In this document: positions 1-7,772 of the stretch, piece by piece
Layout: each line of letters opens with the position of its first letter
Position numbering within the stretch: position 1 is the first letter of the stretch
Assembly (NCBI GenBank): GCA_016795565.1
Contig: JAEUGW010000046.1
Coordinates: 1 to 39,037 of the forward strand
Reading direction: 5' to 3'
From: Opitutaceae bacterium
Lineage (GTDB): Bacteria > Verrucomicrobiota > Verrucomicrobiia > Opitutales > Opitutaceae
Length of the DNA stretch: 39,037 bases
The notes under the pieces: generated by a model
The model's input: the letters and a program-made list of their open reading frames with translations, nothing else
What the model was told of the DNA's origin: nothing
The model's database searches: none
Program-made: the position numbers and the translations under genes

Positions 1-60
1 GTGCGGGGCGGTCTGTCCCGGCGGGCCCCGCGGGGGGGGGGCCACCCCCCGCCGCTACAG
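1..60. repeat. Partial TGTAG-family palindromic repeat at the window edge
   Basis: The segment ends in GCCGCTACAG and begins with a GGCGGTCTGT-like half. This resembles the right end of the intergenic double-hairpin elements at 2619-2672 and 31710-31782, which also end CCGCCGCTACAG. The left arm lies outside the window. It includes a run of about ten G followed by CCACCCCCC, a homopolymer that could hide a sequencing error. No coding sequence is supported here. Confidence 0.5.
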
Positions 61-85
61 GTTAGGCCCGCTTTGTGTTCGCACG

Positions 86-1198
86 TTGTCGCTGCTCCTG
101 GTGTTGCTGACCGCGTGCGCCGCCCCGGCCCAGCCGAAGCCGGTGGCCCCCGCCAAACCGGCCCCGGCCGAGCCCGCCAAAACCGGCTCGGTTCGCGCCG
201 CGCCCACCCGCCCGGCCCAGGTCTGGCCCTTCACCCGATTCCGCGGCGTGGACTACGTCGCCGTGCGCGACATCGCCAAGCGTTACGGCCTCAAGGCCGC
301 CTGGACCAAGCGCGGCGAGGTCATGACGCTGAGCGACGCCCGCGGCGTGCGCCTCACGCTCGAGCGGGACGAGCGGGATTTTCACCTCGACGGCGCGCGC
401 GTTTTTCTTGGCGAGCTGGCCTACCTGAGCGGCGACGACCTGTGGGTGGCCAAGCTCGATGTCATCAAGACCATCGCGCCGCTCCTCGCCCCGGCCGACC
501 ACCTGCAGTTCCTGCCCGCCCCGCCCGGGCTGATCGTCATTGACCCGGGCCACGGCGGCACCGACCCCGGCAAACAGAACACCCGCCTCAAGCTCGATGA
601 GAAGGACATGACGCTCGATGTCGCCCTGCGTCTGAAAAAGCTCCTCGAGGTGCGCGGCTACCGGGTGCTGTTGACGCGCGCCACGGACACACGCTTTTCC
701 AACAGCCCGGTGGTGGATCTGCCCATGCGCGCCGCCGTCGCCAACAAGGCCGGCGCGGATCTCTTCCTCAGCCTGCACTTCAACGCCGTGGACCGCGACC
801 CCGAGCGCGTGTCCGGCGTCGAGACCTATGTGCTGACACCGCAGTTCCAAGTCTCCACCCAGCCCGAACAGGACCGGGAGATGGTGCAGACCTACTATCC
901 CGGCAACCGGCAGGACACCGCGAACGCCCTGCTTGGTTACAGCCTGCACCGCCAGCTGGTCACGGACCTGAAAGCCTCCGATCGCGGCTACAAGCGCTAC
1001 CGCCTTGCGGTGCTCCGCACGCTCACCTGCCCCGGCGTGCTGGTGGAGGCCGCCTACCTCTCCAACGACGCCGAGGCCCGGCGCGTCGCCACGCCCGAGT
1101 TCCGCCAGCAGATCGCCGAGGCGCTGGCCGAGGGCATCGCCCACTACACCGCGACGCTCGCGGCCTTGCGTCCGGGGGATGATCCCGACAAAAAATAA
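86..1198 (+). CDS. N-acetylmuramoyl-L-alanine amidase (Amidase_3), probable lipoprotein
   Basis: This is a zinc amidase that cleaves the MurNAc-L-Ala bond of peptidoglycan during cell separation or wall turnover. The N terminus has a short hydrophobic leader with lipobox LTAC at residues 8-11, followed by a Pro/Ala-rich linker (12-45), which suggests membrane anchoring. Residues about 50-145 resemble a copper-amine-oxidase-N-like stalk domain. The catalytic domain starts near 149 with VIDPGHGG (His156). It continues with Glu172 in DEKDMTLD, His231 in LSLHFNA and Glu321 in VLVEAAYLSN, the usual zinc and catalytic set of the AmiC/CwlD family. The TTG start is unusual and gives a leader without basic residues. 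The reading frame is open further upstream but has no better start, so the true N terminus is uncertain. The S1/P1 nuclease gene follows after 7 bp. Confidence 0.88.
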   Translation: MSLLLVLLTACAAPAQPKPVAPAKPAPAEPAKTGSVRAAPTRPAQVWPFTRFRGVDYVAVRDIAKRYGLKAAWTKRGEVMTLSDARGVRLTLERDERDFHLDGARVFLGELAYLSGDDLWVAKLDVIKTIAPLLAPADHLQFLPAPPGLIVIDPGHGGTDPGKQNTRLKLDEKDMTLDVALRLKKLLEVRGYRVLLTRATDTRFSNSPVVDLPMRAAVANKAGADLFLSLHFNAVDRDPERVSGVETYVLTPQFQVSTQPEQDREMVQTYYPGNRQDTANALLGYSLHRQLVTDLKASDRGYKRYRLAVLRTLTCPGVLVEAAYLSNDAEARRVATPEFRQQIAEALAEGIAHYTATLAALRPGDDPDKK

Positions 1199-1205
1199 CT
1201 CTCCC

Positions 1206-2237
1206 ATGAAAACATCACCAGTCTGTCGCCTGATTCTGCTGTCCACGCTGGGTGCCGCCGTCACGGCGTCGGCCTGGGACTACGAAGGGCATCGCATGGT
1301 CAACCAGGTGGCGCTGGCGGCGCTGCCGGCGGACTTCCCGGCCTTCGTGCGCGAGCCGGCCAATGCCGAGCGCATCGCCTTCCTCGCCGGCGAGCCCGAT
1401 CGCTGGCGCAACAGCGCCGACCTGCCGATCAAGCATTACAACAGCCCTGATCATTATCTCGACCTCGAGCAGCTCGCCGAGGCTGGGCTCAGCGCGGAGA
1501 CGGTCTCGGCCATGCGCTATGTGTTCGCCACGCAGTTTGCGTCCGGCCGCGCGGTGAATCCCGGCGGCTACGCCAGCTTCGATGCGGCGAAGAACACCGA
1601 CCGCACCCGCGAGTGGCCCGGCTTCGCGCCTTGGGCCATCACCGAGTATTACGGCAAGCTGAAGTCCGCCTTCGCCTACCTCAAGGTCTTCGAGGAAGCC
1701 GGCACGCCGGAGGAGATAGCCAACGCCCGGGCCAACATCATCTACATCATGGGCGTGATGGGCCACTATGTCGGCGACTGCGCGCAGCCGCTCCACACCA
1801 CGCACCACCACAACGGCTGGGTGGGGGAGAACCCCAACGGCTACACGCGGTGGCCGGGCATCCACAGCTGGATTGACGGCGGCTTCATCAACAAGGCCGG
1901 CCTCACGACGGCGGCGCTGCTGCCCGCCGTGACCCCGGCGCAGCCGCTCGCGCTGGCCCCGGCCGCCGGCGGGCGCGACCGGTTCTTCAGCGCGGTCATG
2001 AATTACGTCGTCGCACAGCAAAAGCTGGTCGAGCCGTTCTACGCGTTGGAGAAGAAGGGCGTCTTCAAGTCCGAGGTCGCCGCCACCAGCGTCGAGGGCC
2101 AGGACTTCATCAAGGCCCGCCTGCTCACCGGCGGCCAGATGCTCGGGGCCATCTGGATCACCGCCTGGAAAAATGCCGGGCCCGACGCCTACCTGAAGGC
2201 CGAGTTGCTCAAGCGGGCCGCGCGGAACTCCCCGTGA
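1206..2237 (+). CDS. S1/P1-family zinc nuclease, secreted
   Basis: This is a 343-residue single-strand nuclease / phospholipase-C-fold enzyme predicted to act outside the cytoplasm. A signal peptide (residues 1-23, ending ASA) leaves Trp24 as the mature N terminus, which is a zinc ligand in P1 nuclease. The ligand pattern is intact: Trp24, His29, Asp65, His83, His187, Asp191, His197, His220 and Asp224. The spacing of the last five (4, 6, 23 and 4 residues) equals that of fungal P1 nuclease (H116, D120, H126, H149, D153). It probably salvages nucleotides from nucleic acids outside the cell, which would suit the purine-degrading genes further along; that link is inference. Its stop overlaps the crcB start (GTGA), which suggests translational coupling. 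Confidence 0.9.
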   Translation: MKTSPVCRLILLSTLGAAVTASAWDYEGHRMVNQVALAALPADFPAFVREPANAERIAFLAGEPDRWRNSADLPIKHYNSPDHYLDLEQLAEAGLSAETVSAMRYVFATQFASGRAVNPGGYASFDAAKNTDRTREWPGFAPWAITEYYGKLKSAFAYLKVFEEAGTPEEIANARANIIYIMGVMGHYVGDCAQPLHTTHHHNGWVGENPNGYTRWPGIHSWIDGGFINKAGLTTAALLPAVTPAQPLALAPAAGGRDRFFSAVMNYVVAQQKLVEPFYALEKKGVFKSEVAATSVEGQDFIKARLLTGGQMLGAIWITAWKNAGPDAYLKAELLKRAARNSP

Positions 2238-2605
2238 GCACCCTGCCGGCCCTCGTCTGGATCGCCCTCGGCGGCGCGGCCGGCTCGGTCGCCCGCGCGC
2301 TGGTGGCCCAGTCGCTGCCGGCGCGTTTCCCGTGGGCCACGCTGCTCGTCAATGGGCTTGGCTCGCTCCTGATCGGCTGGCTGATGGCGCGGCTCGGGCC
2401 GGGTGAGACGGGCACCGCCGCCGCGTTGCGCCACCTGCTCGTCGCCGGTTTCTGCGGCGGCTTCACCACGTTCTCCACCTTCAGCTGGCAGACCCTGGAG
2501 CAGATGCAGAAGGGCCAGTGGGGCGCGGCGGCGGCGAATGTGCTGCTCTCGGTTGCGCTCTGCCTGCTGGCGGTGTGGCTGGGCTGGAGGCTCGGCAGCC
2601 AGTGA
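2234..2605 (+). CDS. crcB: Fluoride ion channel CrcB/FluC
   Basis: This 123-residue inner-membrane protein is of the dual-topology fluoride channel family and would expel fluoride to protect enolase and pyrophosphatase. It has four hydrophobic segments. The conserved motifs are GGAAGSVAR (13-21), LLVNGLGSLLIG with pore Asn40, and GFCGGFTTFSTFSWQ (72-86), which carries the paired Phe residues of the fluoride path and the central sodium site. The length matches the family. GTG start at 2234 overlaps the nuclease stop. No fluoride riboswitch is seen upstream, because the upstream sequence is nuclease coding sequence. Confidence 0.95.
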   Translation: MSTLPALVWIALGGAAGSVARALVAQSLPARFPWATLLVNGLGSLLIGWLMARLGPGETGTAAALRHLLVAGFCGGFTTFSTFSWQTLEQMQKGQWGAAAANVLLSVALCLLAVWLGWRLGSQ

Positions 2606-2618
2606 GAACTGCCGGAAC

Positions 2619-2672
2619 CTGTAGCGGCGCTCTGCGAGCGCCGACGACGGCGGTCACAGACCGCCGCTACAG
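2619..2672. repeat. TGTAG-family double-hairpin repeat
   Basis: The outer arms are CTGTAGCGGCG and CGCCGCTACAG. Inside are two separate hairpins: GGCGCT/AGCGCC around loop CTGCG (2626-2642) and GGCGGT/ACCGCC around loop CACAG (2649-2665). It sits between crcB and the TIGR03790 gene. The same architecture recurs at 31710-31782, in frame in ade (6230-6300) and in frame in xdh (17631-17704). It resembles a REP doublet. Confidence 0.8.
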
Positions 2673-2691
2673 TTTTTATCTTTGCGCCTTT

Positions 2692-4281
2692 TTGTGCCTT
2701 TTTGCGGCTATTCCCTCGTCCCGCGCGGCTGACGATCTGGCCTCACGCGTGGTCATCCTCGCCAACTCCCGCCAGCCCGAGTCGGTGCGGCTCGCGGAAT
2801 TTTATGCCGAGCAGCGCGCGGTGCCGCCGGCCAACATCCTCGCACTGCCGCTGCCTGAGGCCGAAAACATCACCTGGCGCGAGTTCATCGACCAGGTCTG
2901 GCAGCCGGTGCAGGACGAGCTCCACCGGCGCGGCTGGATCGAGGGCACCAGCAGTCACCTGCTCGATCGCCTGGGCCGCCGCCGCTACGCCGGGACGGGC
3001 AACCGGATATCCTACCTTGTCGTCTGCCGCGGCGTCCCGCTGCGCATCTACAACGACCCCACGCTGCTGGAAGCCAAGCCGGGCCGGAAAATTGCGCCGG
3101 AGCTCAATAAGAACGAGTCGGCGGTGGATGCCGAGCTGAGCCTGCTCGCTCAGGGCGGCTACGAGATCGCCGCCATGGTGCCCAATCCGCTCTTCGCCAA
3201 CGACCGGCCGCCGTCGCTCGACGCCGACATGGTGGTCAAGGTCGCGCGTCTCGACGGGCCCACCTGGGAAAGCGCCCGTCACCTCGTCACCTCGGCGCTG
3301 GCCGCCGAGCGCGCCGGCCTGATCGGCCGCTATTATGTGGACTTGAAGGGGCCCCATCCGGACGGCGACCAGTGGCTGCAATCCACGCTGAAGCAGTTGC
3401 AGGAACTCGGCTTTGACGGCGATACGGAAGCCACCGGCGCGACCTTCGACCCGGCCGCGCGCTTCGATGCGCCCGCGCTCTATTTCGGCTGGTATGCGGG
3501 CAACCTCAACGGGCCGTTCGCGCGCGAAGGCTTCACCTTTCCGTCCGGCGCGGTGGCGTTGCACATCCACAGTTTTTCGGCGCAGACCCTGCACTCCGAT
3601 GCCTCCGCCTGGTGCGGGCCGCTGGTGGCGCGCGGCGTGGCGGCCACGGTGGGCAATGTCTTCGAACCCTACCTGGGGTTCACCCACCGGCCCAACTTCC
3701 TGCTGCGCGCCCTGAGCCAGGGAAAAAATTTCGGGGATGCGGCGTATTACGCGCTGCCGGCGCTGAGCTGGCAGGCCGTGGCCATCGGCGATCCGCTCTA
3801 CCGGCCCTTTAATATCCCGCTCGCGGAGCAAGGCGGATCGCCGTATGCCGTCATCCGCCGGGCCAATCTGCTGGTCCGGGCGGAGAAGGCGGCCGAGGCG
3901 CTGGCCCTGCTCAAGGCCGAGCAGCAGGCGCATCCCAGTCTGCCCATCGGTCTGGCTTGGGCGAAGCTGGCGGTGACCGAGAGGAAAACGGGCGACGTGG
4001 CCGCCGCACTGGGCTTTGCCGCGCAATTGAAGAATATCCGTCCGTCCGACTGGCCGCTGCTGCGCGAGATGGCTGGCCTGCTGGCGGAGCATGGGGCGCG
4101 CCCGGTTGCGCTGCAGGTCTATGCGAACCTGGCCCAAGCCAAGTCGCCGACGCCGGAAGCATTGAAGGCGTTGCTGACGGAGGCGCGTTCCGTCGCGGAC
4201 GCGGCCGGCGACCTGAAACTGTCGCTGGAATTCGCGCGGCAGCTGGGAGCATTGGAACCGGCGGCACCGGCGACCAAATAA
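2692..4281 (+). CDS. TIGR03790-family secreted protein with C-terminal repeat region
   Basis: This is a conserved protein of unknown function. The N-terminal part reads as an export signal (hydrophobic LCLFAAIPSSRA followed by ADD). The body, roughly the first 400 residues, matches my memory of the TIGR03790 family: RVVILANSRQPESVRLAEFY near the start, then NRISYLVVCRGVPLRIYND, then a segment containing FGWYAGNLNGPF and SGAVALHIHSFSAQTL. The last 130 residues are Ala/Leu-rich helical sequence that looks TPR-like. The start is poorly defined. The frame is open back into crcB, and between the repeat and the mature protein there is only a TTG at 2692, so the signal peptide may begin earlier. The leader region (2677-2706) is built from a repetitive CTTTGCGCC-like phrase. 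It ends just before a terminator serving clpP. Confidence 0.72.
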   Translation: MCLFAAIPSSRAADDLASRVVILANSRQPESVRLAEFYAEQRAVPPANILALPLPEAENITWREFIDQVWQPVQDELHRRGWIEGTSSHLLDRLGRRRYAGTGNRISYLVVCRGVPLRIYNDPTLLEAKPGRKIAPELNKNESAVDAELSLLAQGGYEIAAMVPNPLFANDRPPSLDADMVVKVARLDGPTWESARHLVTSALAAERAGLIGRYYVDLKGPHPDGDQWLQSTLKQLQELGFDGDTEATGATFDPAARFDAPALYFGWYAGNLNGPFAREGFTFPSGAVALHIHSFSAQTLHSDASAWCGPLVARGVAATVGNVFEPYLGFTHRPNFLLRALSQGKNFGDAAYYALPALSWQAVAIGDPLYRPFNIPLAEQGGSPYAVIRRANLLVRAEKAAEALALLKAEQQAHPSLPIGLAWAKLAVTERKTGDVAAALGFAAQLKNIRPSDWPLLREMAGLLAEHGARPVALQVYANLAQAKSPTPEALKALLTEARSVADAAGDLKLSLEFARQLGALEPAAPATK

Positions 4282-4284
4282 AAG

Positions 4285-4306
4285 AGCCCGCCGAGTGGCG
4301 GGCTCG
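4285..4306 (-). terminator. Rho-independent terminator for clpP
   Basis: GAGCCCGCC and GGCGGGCTC form a perfect 9-bp stem with a GAGT loop. On the minus strand the stem is followed by TTTT (complement of 4281-4284). On the plus strand no T-run follows, so it should act on clpP, whose stop lies about 100 bp upstream in that direction. Confidence 0.7.
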
Positions 4307-4308
4307 GT

Positions 4309-4337
4309 GGTGGAACCCGGCCTCTGGCCGGGTTGGT
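4309..4337. repeat. GGTGGA-family hairpin repeat (half copy)
   Basis: AACCCGGCC-TCT-GGCCGGGTT (4315-4335) is a perfect 9-bp hairpin preceded by GGTGG. The reverse complement of 15010-15038 inside xdh has the same framework, but with AGCCCG/CGGGCT in the stem. The A-T to G-C change is therefore compensated on both sides of the stem. Confidence 0.65.
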
Positions 4338-4408
4338 CGGATGTGGATACGGAAAGACGGATGCGAATCCCGCAAGCGCGTCCGGAGGCCGCGCCCCGCC
4401 TTTCGCGC

Positions 4409-5062
4409 TCAGAGCTTCTCGACGATTTTGTCGGCCAGACCGTAGGCGATGGCCTCCCTGGCATTCAGGTAGAAGTCGCGGTCGGAGTCCTTGTCGATCT
4501 TCTCGATGGGCTGGCCCGAGGCGCTGGCGAGGATCTGGTTCAGCTCGGCGCGGAGCTTCTCCATTTCCTTCGCCTGGATATTGATGTCCGAGGCGGGGCC
4601 GACCATCCGGCCGGAGATGAGCGGCTGGTGGATAAGCACGCGGGCGTGCGGGTAGATGTAGCGGTTGCCCTTCTTCGCGGCGGAGAGAAGAATAGAGCCC
4701 ATGGACGCGGCCATGCCGGTGACGACGACCTTCACGGGCGAGCTGATGAGCTTGATGGTGTCGTAAACCGCCATGCCGGCCGTGACCGAGCCGCCGGGCG
4801 AGTTGATGTAGAAGGTGATCTCCTGGCCCGGGCCGACCGTCTCGAGGTAGAGCAGCTTCTCGGTCAGATCCTTGGCGGATTCATCCGTGACCGCGCCCCA
4901 GAGGAAAATCTTCCGCTGCTCCAGGAATTTCTTCTGGATCAGGGTGCTGACCGGCGCGGCGGTGGGCTTCGGGGCGGCGTCTTCGCGCTCGTCCTCATCC
5001 TCGTCGTCGAGGCGGGGCGCGGGCGGGCTCTGGTATTCGCGGGTGAGATTGTGGGCGGACAT
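4409..5062 (-). CDS. clpP: ATP-dependent Clp protease proteolytic subunit
   Basis: This 217-residue serine peptidase forms the tetradecameric chamber that degrades proteins unfolded by ClpX or ClpA. The catalytic triad is visible: Ser120 in GMAASMGS, His145 in LIHQPL and Asp194 in the SDRDFYL segment. The spacings (25 and 49 residues) match E. coli ClpP (S97, H122, D171). The substrate-binding stretch [19 protein letters not shown] is typical. The first 40 residues form an acidic, Pro-rich extension ([10 protein letters not shown]) longer than the usual short propeptide. The gene stands alone, is divergent from ade with a 93-bp gap, and ends before the terminator at 4285-4306. No clpX lies beside it. 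Confidence 0.95.
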   Translation of the reverse strand: MSAHNLTREYQSPPAPRLDDEDEDEREDAAPKPTAAPVSTLIQKKFLEQRKIFLWGAVTDESAKDLTEKLLYLETVGPGQEITFYINSPGGSVTAGMAVYDTIKLISSPVKVVVTGMAASMGSILLSAAKKGNRYIYPHARVLIHQPLISGRMVGPASDINIQAKEMEKLRAELNQILASASGQPIEKIDKDSDRDFYLNAREAIAYGLADKIVEKL

Positions 5063-5155
5063 GGGGTCGAAACGTGCACCGGCCGGTCCGTTTTGCGAGT
5101 AGTTTTTCTTCGCCGGGGTTGCCAATGCCGGCCGTCCCAACCAGCCTGCACCCGA

Positions 5156-6883
5156 GTGAAAACACCCGCCCAACGCCTCGCCGGACAGATCGTGGACCTG
5201 CACCGCCGGCGCATTTTCCCCGGCGTGGTCGAGTGGGCGGGCGGTCGCATCGTGCGGATCCGGGAGGACAAGTCGGTGCGGGCAAAACACTTCATCGCCC
5301 CGGGTTTCGTGGACGCCCACATCCACATCGAGAGCTCGATGCTGCCGCCGGCGGAGTTTGCCCGGTGGGCGGTGGTGCACGGCACGGTGGCCACGGTGTC
5401 GGATCCACACGAGATCGCCAACGTCCTTGGCGTGGCGGGCGTGGACCACATGATCCGCGACGGCCGGCGCACGCCCTTCAAGTTCCACTTCGGTGCCCCG
5501 TCCTGCGTGCCAGCCACGACCTTCGAGACCGCCGGCGCCTCCCTCGACGCTAGGGCCGTGGCGAAACTGCTCGCGCGGCCGGAGATCAAATACCTCAGCG
5601 AGGTCATGAACTTCCCCGGCGTGCTGGCGCGCGACCCGTCGCTGATGGCGATGATTGCCGCCGCGAAGAAACGCGGCAAGCCGGTGGACGGCCATGCCCC
5701 CGGCCTGCGCGGAAAAACCGCCGCGCGTTACGCGGCGGCCGGCATCACGACGGATCACGAGTGTTTCACGCTGCCGGAGGCGCGGGACAAGCTGGCGGCC
5801 GGGATGAAGATTCTCATCCGCGAGGGCTCGGCCGCGCGGAACTTCGCCGCACTCGAACCGCTGCTCAGGGCGGATGCCGCCTCCTGCATGTTCTGCTGCG
5901 ACGACCTGCATCCGGACCTGCTCATGGTGCGCCACCTCGACGAGCACGTGCGCCGCGCGATCCGGGGCGGCGCGGATTTGTTCGACGTGCTGCGTTGCGC
6001 CTCGGTCAACCCGGTCGAGCACTACAAGCTCGATGTCGGCCTGCTGCGCACCGGCGATCCGGCGGACTTCATCGTGTTCGAGGGCTGGGAGAACCTGAAG
6101 GTGCGCCGCACCTACCTGCGCGGCGGGTTGGTCGCCCGCGACGGCCGCAGCCTGCTGCCGCGGCAGCCGTCGAAGACGCCGAATGTATTTCGCGCGAGGC
6201 TGCGGGAGGTGGAGGATTTTGCGGTTGCATGTAGGGGCGCAGACTTGCTGCGCCCTTCCGGGATGCGCGTGAAAGGGCGCAGCAAGACAGCGCCACTACA
6301 AATGAATGTCATCGAGGCGCTCAACGGCCAGCTCATCACGCGCCACCTGCGCGCGGCGCCACGGGTCGTGGGCCGCAACGTTGTCGCCGACCCGTCGCGC
6401 GACATCCTGAAGATTGCCGTGGTGAACCGTTATGGCCCAGGGGGACCCTTGCTTAATAAGCAAGGATTGTCGGAGATCGCGGTGGCTTTCATCAAGGGCT
6501 TCGGCCTGAAGGCCGGGGCCATCGCCTCGTCGGTGGCGCATGATTCCCACAATGTCGTGGCAGTCGGCGCGGACGACGCCTCGCTGTGCGCGGCGGTCAA
6601 CCTCGTGATCAAGGCCCGCGGCGGCATCAGCGTGGTCGGGCGCGGTCGGCGCGCCGTGCTGCCGCTGCCGATCGCCGGTCTGATGTCGGATCAGGATGGC
6701 CGCGCGGTGGCGCGGCGTTACACGGCGCTTGATGCCGCGGCGAAGCGGCTGGGCTCGAAGCTCGACGCGCCGTTCATGACGCTCTCGTTCATGGCGCTGC
6801 TCGTCATCCCCGACCTGAAGCTCAGCGACCGCGGCCTGTTCTCGGCGGCGCAGTGGGGCTTTGTGCCGGTGCAGGGCGGCTGA
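5156..6883 (+). CDS. ade: Adenine deaminase (Ade family)
   Basis: This amidohydrolase converts adenine to hypoxanthine plus ammonia, feeding the purine-degradation enzymes downstream. It has about 575 residues from a GTG start. No ATG fits, and the family N terminus begins here. Metal-site motifs are [14 protein letters not shown] (HxH), [21 protein letters not shown] and CCDDLHPD. The C-terminal domain carries [30 protein letters not shown] and PIAGLMSD, as in B. subtilis-type Ade. Two palindromic elements lie in frame. One, at 6230-6300, adds about 24 residues in the linker before MNVIEAL. The other, at 6447-6465, sits in an extra PLLNKQGLS segment. Both fall where related proteins have loops, so the enzyme is probably functional. 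Confidence 0.9.
   Translation: MKTPAQRLAGQIVDLHRRRIFPGVVEWAGGRIVRIREDKSVRAKHFIAPGFVDAHIHIESSMLPPAEFARWAVVHGTVATVSDPHEIANVLGVAGVDHMIRDGRRTPFKFHFGAPSCVPATTFETAGASLDARAVAKLLARPEIKYLSEVMNFPGVLARDPSLMAMIAAAKKRGKPVDGHAPGLRGKTAARYAAAGITTDHECFTLPEARDKLAAGMKILIREGSAARNFAALEPLLRADAASCMFCCDDLHPDLLMVRHLDEHVRRAIRGGADLFDVLRCASVNPVEHYKLDVGLLRTGDPADFIVFEGWENLKVRRTYLRGGLVARDGRSLLPRQPSKTPNVFRARLREVEDFAVACRGADLLRPSGMRVKGRSKTAPLQMNVIEALNGQLITRHLRAAPRVVGRNVVADPSRDILKIAVVNRYGPGGPLLNKQGLSEIAVAFIKGFGLKAGAIASSVAHDSHNVVAVGADDASLCAAVNLVIKARGGISVVGRGRRAVLPLPIAGLMSDQDGRAVARRYTALDAAAKRLGSKLDAPFMTLSFMALLVIPDLKLSDRGLFSAAQWGFVPVQGG
6230..6300. repeat. In-frame TGTAG-family double-hairpin inside ade
   Basis: The element starts TGTAGGGGCGC and ends GCGCCACTACA. 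Its two halves are near-perfect reverse complements over about 28 bases. The left half folds as GGGCGCAG-ACTTG-CTGCGCCC, and the right half as a similar hairpin. It is translated as part of adenine deaminase without a stop. Confidence 0.85.
6447..6465. repeat. In-frame short palindrome inside ade
   Basis: CCTTGCTTA-A-TAAGCAAGG is a perfect 9-bp inverted repeat with a single central base. It is AT-richer than the surroundings. It encodes part of PLLNKQG, a segment that appears to be absent from the corresponding loop of typical Ade proteins. Confidence 0.6.
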
Positions 6884-6884
6884 C

Positions 6885-7031
6885 TCAATCAGTGCGCAGC
6901 GCCACCAGCGGATCCAATCTCGCGGCGCGCCACGCGAGAATCAGGATGGCAAGCGTGGCCGCGACGGCGACGGCGACCAAGCCGAGCGCGGCTGCCATAA
7001 AGATCCCGGGAGCAAATTCCAGCGCATTTGA
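6885..7031 (-). pseudogene. C-terminal remnant of an FtsX/MacB-type ABC transporter permease
   Basis: On the minus strand an open frame of about 48 codons has an in-frame stop just upstream of it. It encodes a hydrophobic helix (MAAALGLVAVAVAATLAILI) followed by AWRAARLDPLVALRTD and a stop. This is the characteristic last transmembrane segment and tail (RRAxxxDPxxALR) of FtsX-like permeases of the ADOP/MacB type. The rest of the gene is absent, so this is a decayed fragment between ade and guaD. The adjoining 7032-7135 shows nothing I recognise. Confidence 0.55.
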
Positions 7032-7135
7032 TCAAGACCTCTGCAAACCTGCACGAGCCTCATGCAATCCGCACTCAATCCCGTTCCCCCCACCAAGCCG
7101 AAGCAAGCCTCGGGGTATCGGACCCACAGCGAATG

Positions 7136-7165
7136 AAAAATCCGCGCAGCCAGCAGCGGCGCGGA
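7136..7165 (-). terminator. Rho-independent terminator for guaD
   Basis: TCCGCGC (7141-7147) pairs with GCGCGGA (7159-7165). Read on the minus strand the stem is followed by five T (complement of 7136-7140). It lies 25 bp past the guaD stop. Confidence 0.7.
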
Positions 7166-7189
7166 TCAGCAGCCGCCTGGCCGGGCGCC

Positions 7190-7660
7190 TCAATACTTCA
7201 CCTTGTCCGTCTTGTCCGTCCAGCGCCGGAACGTCGTCAGTCCTTCCTTGCGTAGCACCTGCCGGATCCGGATGGCGCGCTTTTCCAGCGGCAGCGGGAT
7301 CTGGCGGTAGATAAAGTCGTCGTCGAAACCGATGTCGGCGGCGTCCTGCCGGGAGTTGGCGAACCAGATCTGCGGGATGCGCGCCCAGTAGATGGCCGAG
7401 AGGCACATCGGGCAGGGCTCGCAACTGGTGTAGAGTTCGCAGTCGGTCAGCTGGAAGGTCTGCAGGCTCGCGCAGGCGTCGCGGATGGCGGTCACCTCCG
7501 CGTGGGCCGTCGGGTCGTTGGTGGAGGTGACGCGGTTGTTGCCGCGGCCGACGATCCGGCCCCGGCGCACGATGACGCAGCCGAACGGGCCGCCGCGGCC
7601 GGCGGCCATGCCCTCTTCCGCGAGCTTGATGGCCGCGCGCATAAATTTTCCGTGACTCAT
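7190..7660 (-). CDS. guaD: Guanine deaminase (cytidine-deaminase fold, GuaD type)
   Basis: This 156-residue enzyme hydrolyses guanine to xanthine plus ammonia, supplying xanthine dehydrogenase. The zinc site is HAEV (His and catalytic Glu) plus SCEPCPMC. Close resemblance to B. subtilis GuaD runs throughout: same length, GGPFGCVIV, SNDPTAHAEVTAIRDAC, LYTSCEPCPMCLSAIYWAR, GFDDDFIYRQI, and a C terminus ending in a Tyr. That C terminus is the hallmark separating guanine deaminase from TadA-like enzymes. The ATG at 7660 gives MSHGKFMRAA. A longer upstream frame exists but is not expected in the family. It is divergent from malate synthase across a 112-bp gap and ends at a good terminator. Confidence 0.92.
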   Translation of the reverse strand: MSHGKFMRAAIKLAEEGMAAGRGGPFGCVIVRRGRIVGRGNNRVTSTNDPTAHAEVTAIRDACASLQTFQLTDCELYTSCEPCPMCLSAIYWARIPQIWFANSRQDAADIGFDDDFIYRQIPLPLEKRAIRIRQVLRKEGLTTFRRWTDKTDKVKY

Positions 7661-7772
7661 GGGACGGCATGAGAGCAAACCGGATGAAGGGAGGCGAGGC
7701 GGAAGCTCGGGAGCGGGTGCACTCTGGTGCTGACACCCGCCGGAGCATCGGCTTTGCTCGCCCTCCAACCCC

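Noticed and set aside
2500..2640. Fluoride riboswitch linked to crcB
   Set aside because: crcB overlaps the upstream nuclease gene, so there is no leader. The downstream structure is a TGTAG-family repeat.
2743..4464. Long minus-strand frame opposite the TIGR03790 gene, and similar shadows at 62-1264, 7032-9092 and 32569-34263
   Set aside because: All lie opposite well-supported genes, have biased Arg/Gly/Ala composition and lack motifs.
4295..5155. Plus-strand upstream extension of the ade frame
   Set aside because: It lies antisense to clpP, and adenine deaminase family members start near [11 protein letters not shown], so the GTG at 5156 is preferred.
5063..6022. Extension of the clpP frame to 537 residues
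   Set aside because: The ClpP family starts shortly before the conserved core. The extra part is antisense to ade.
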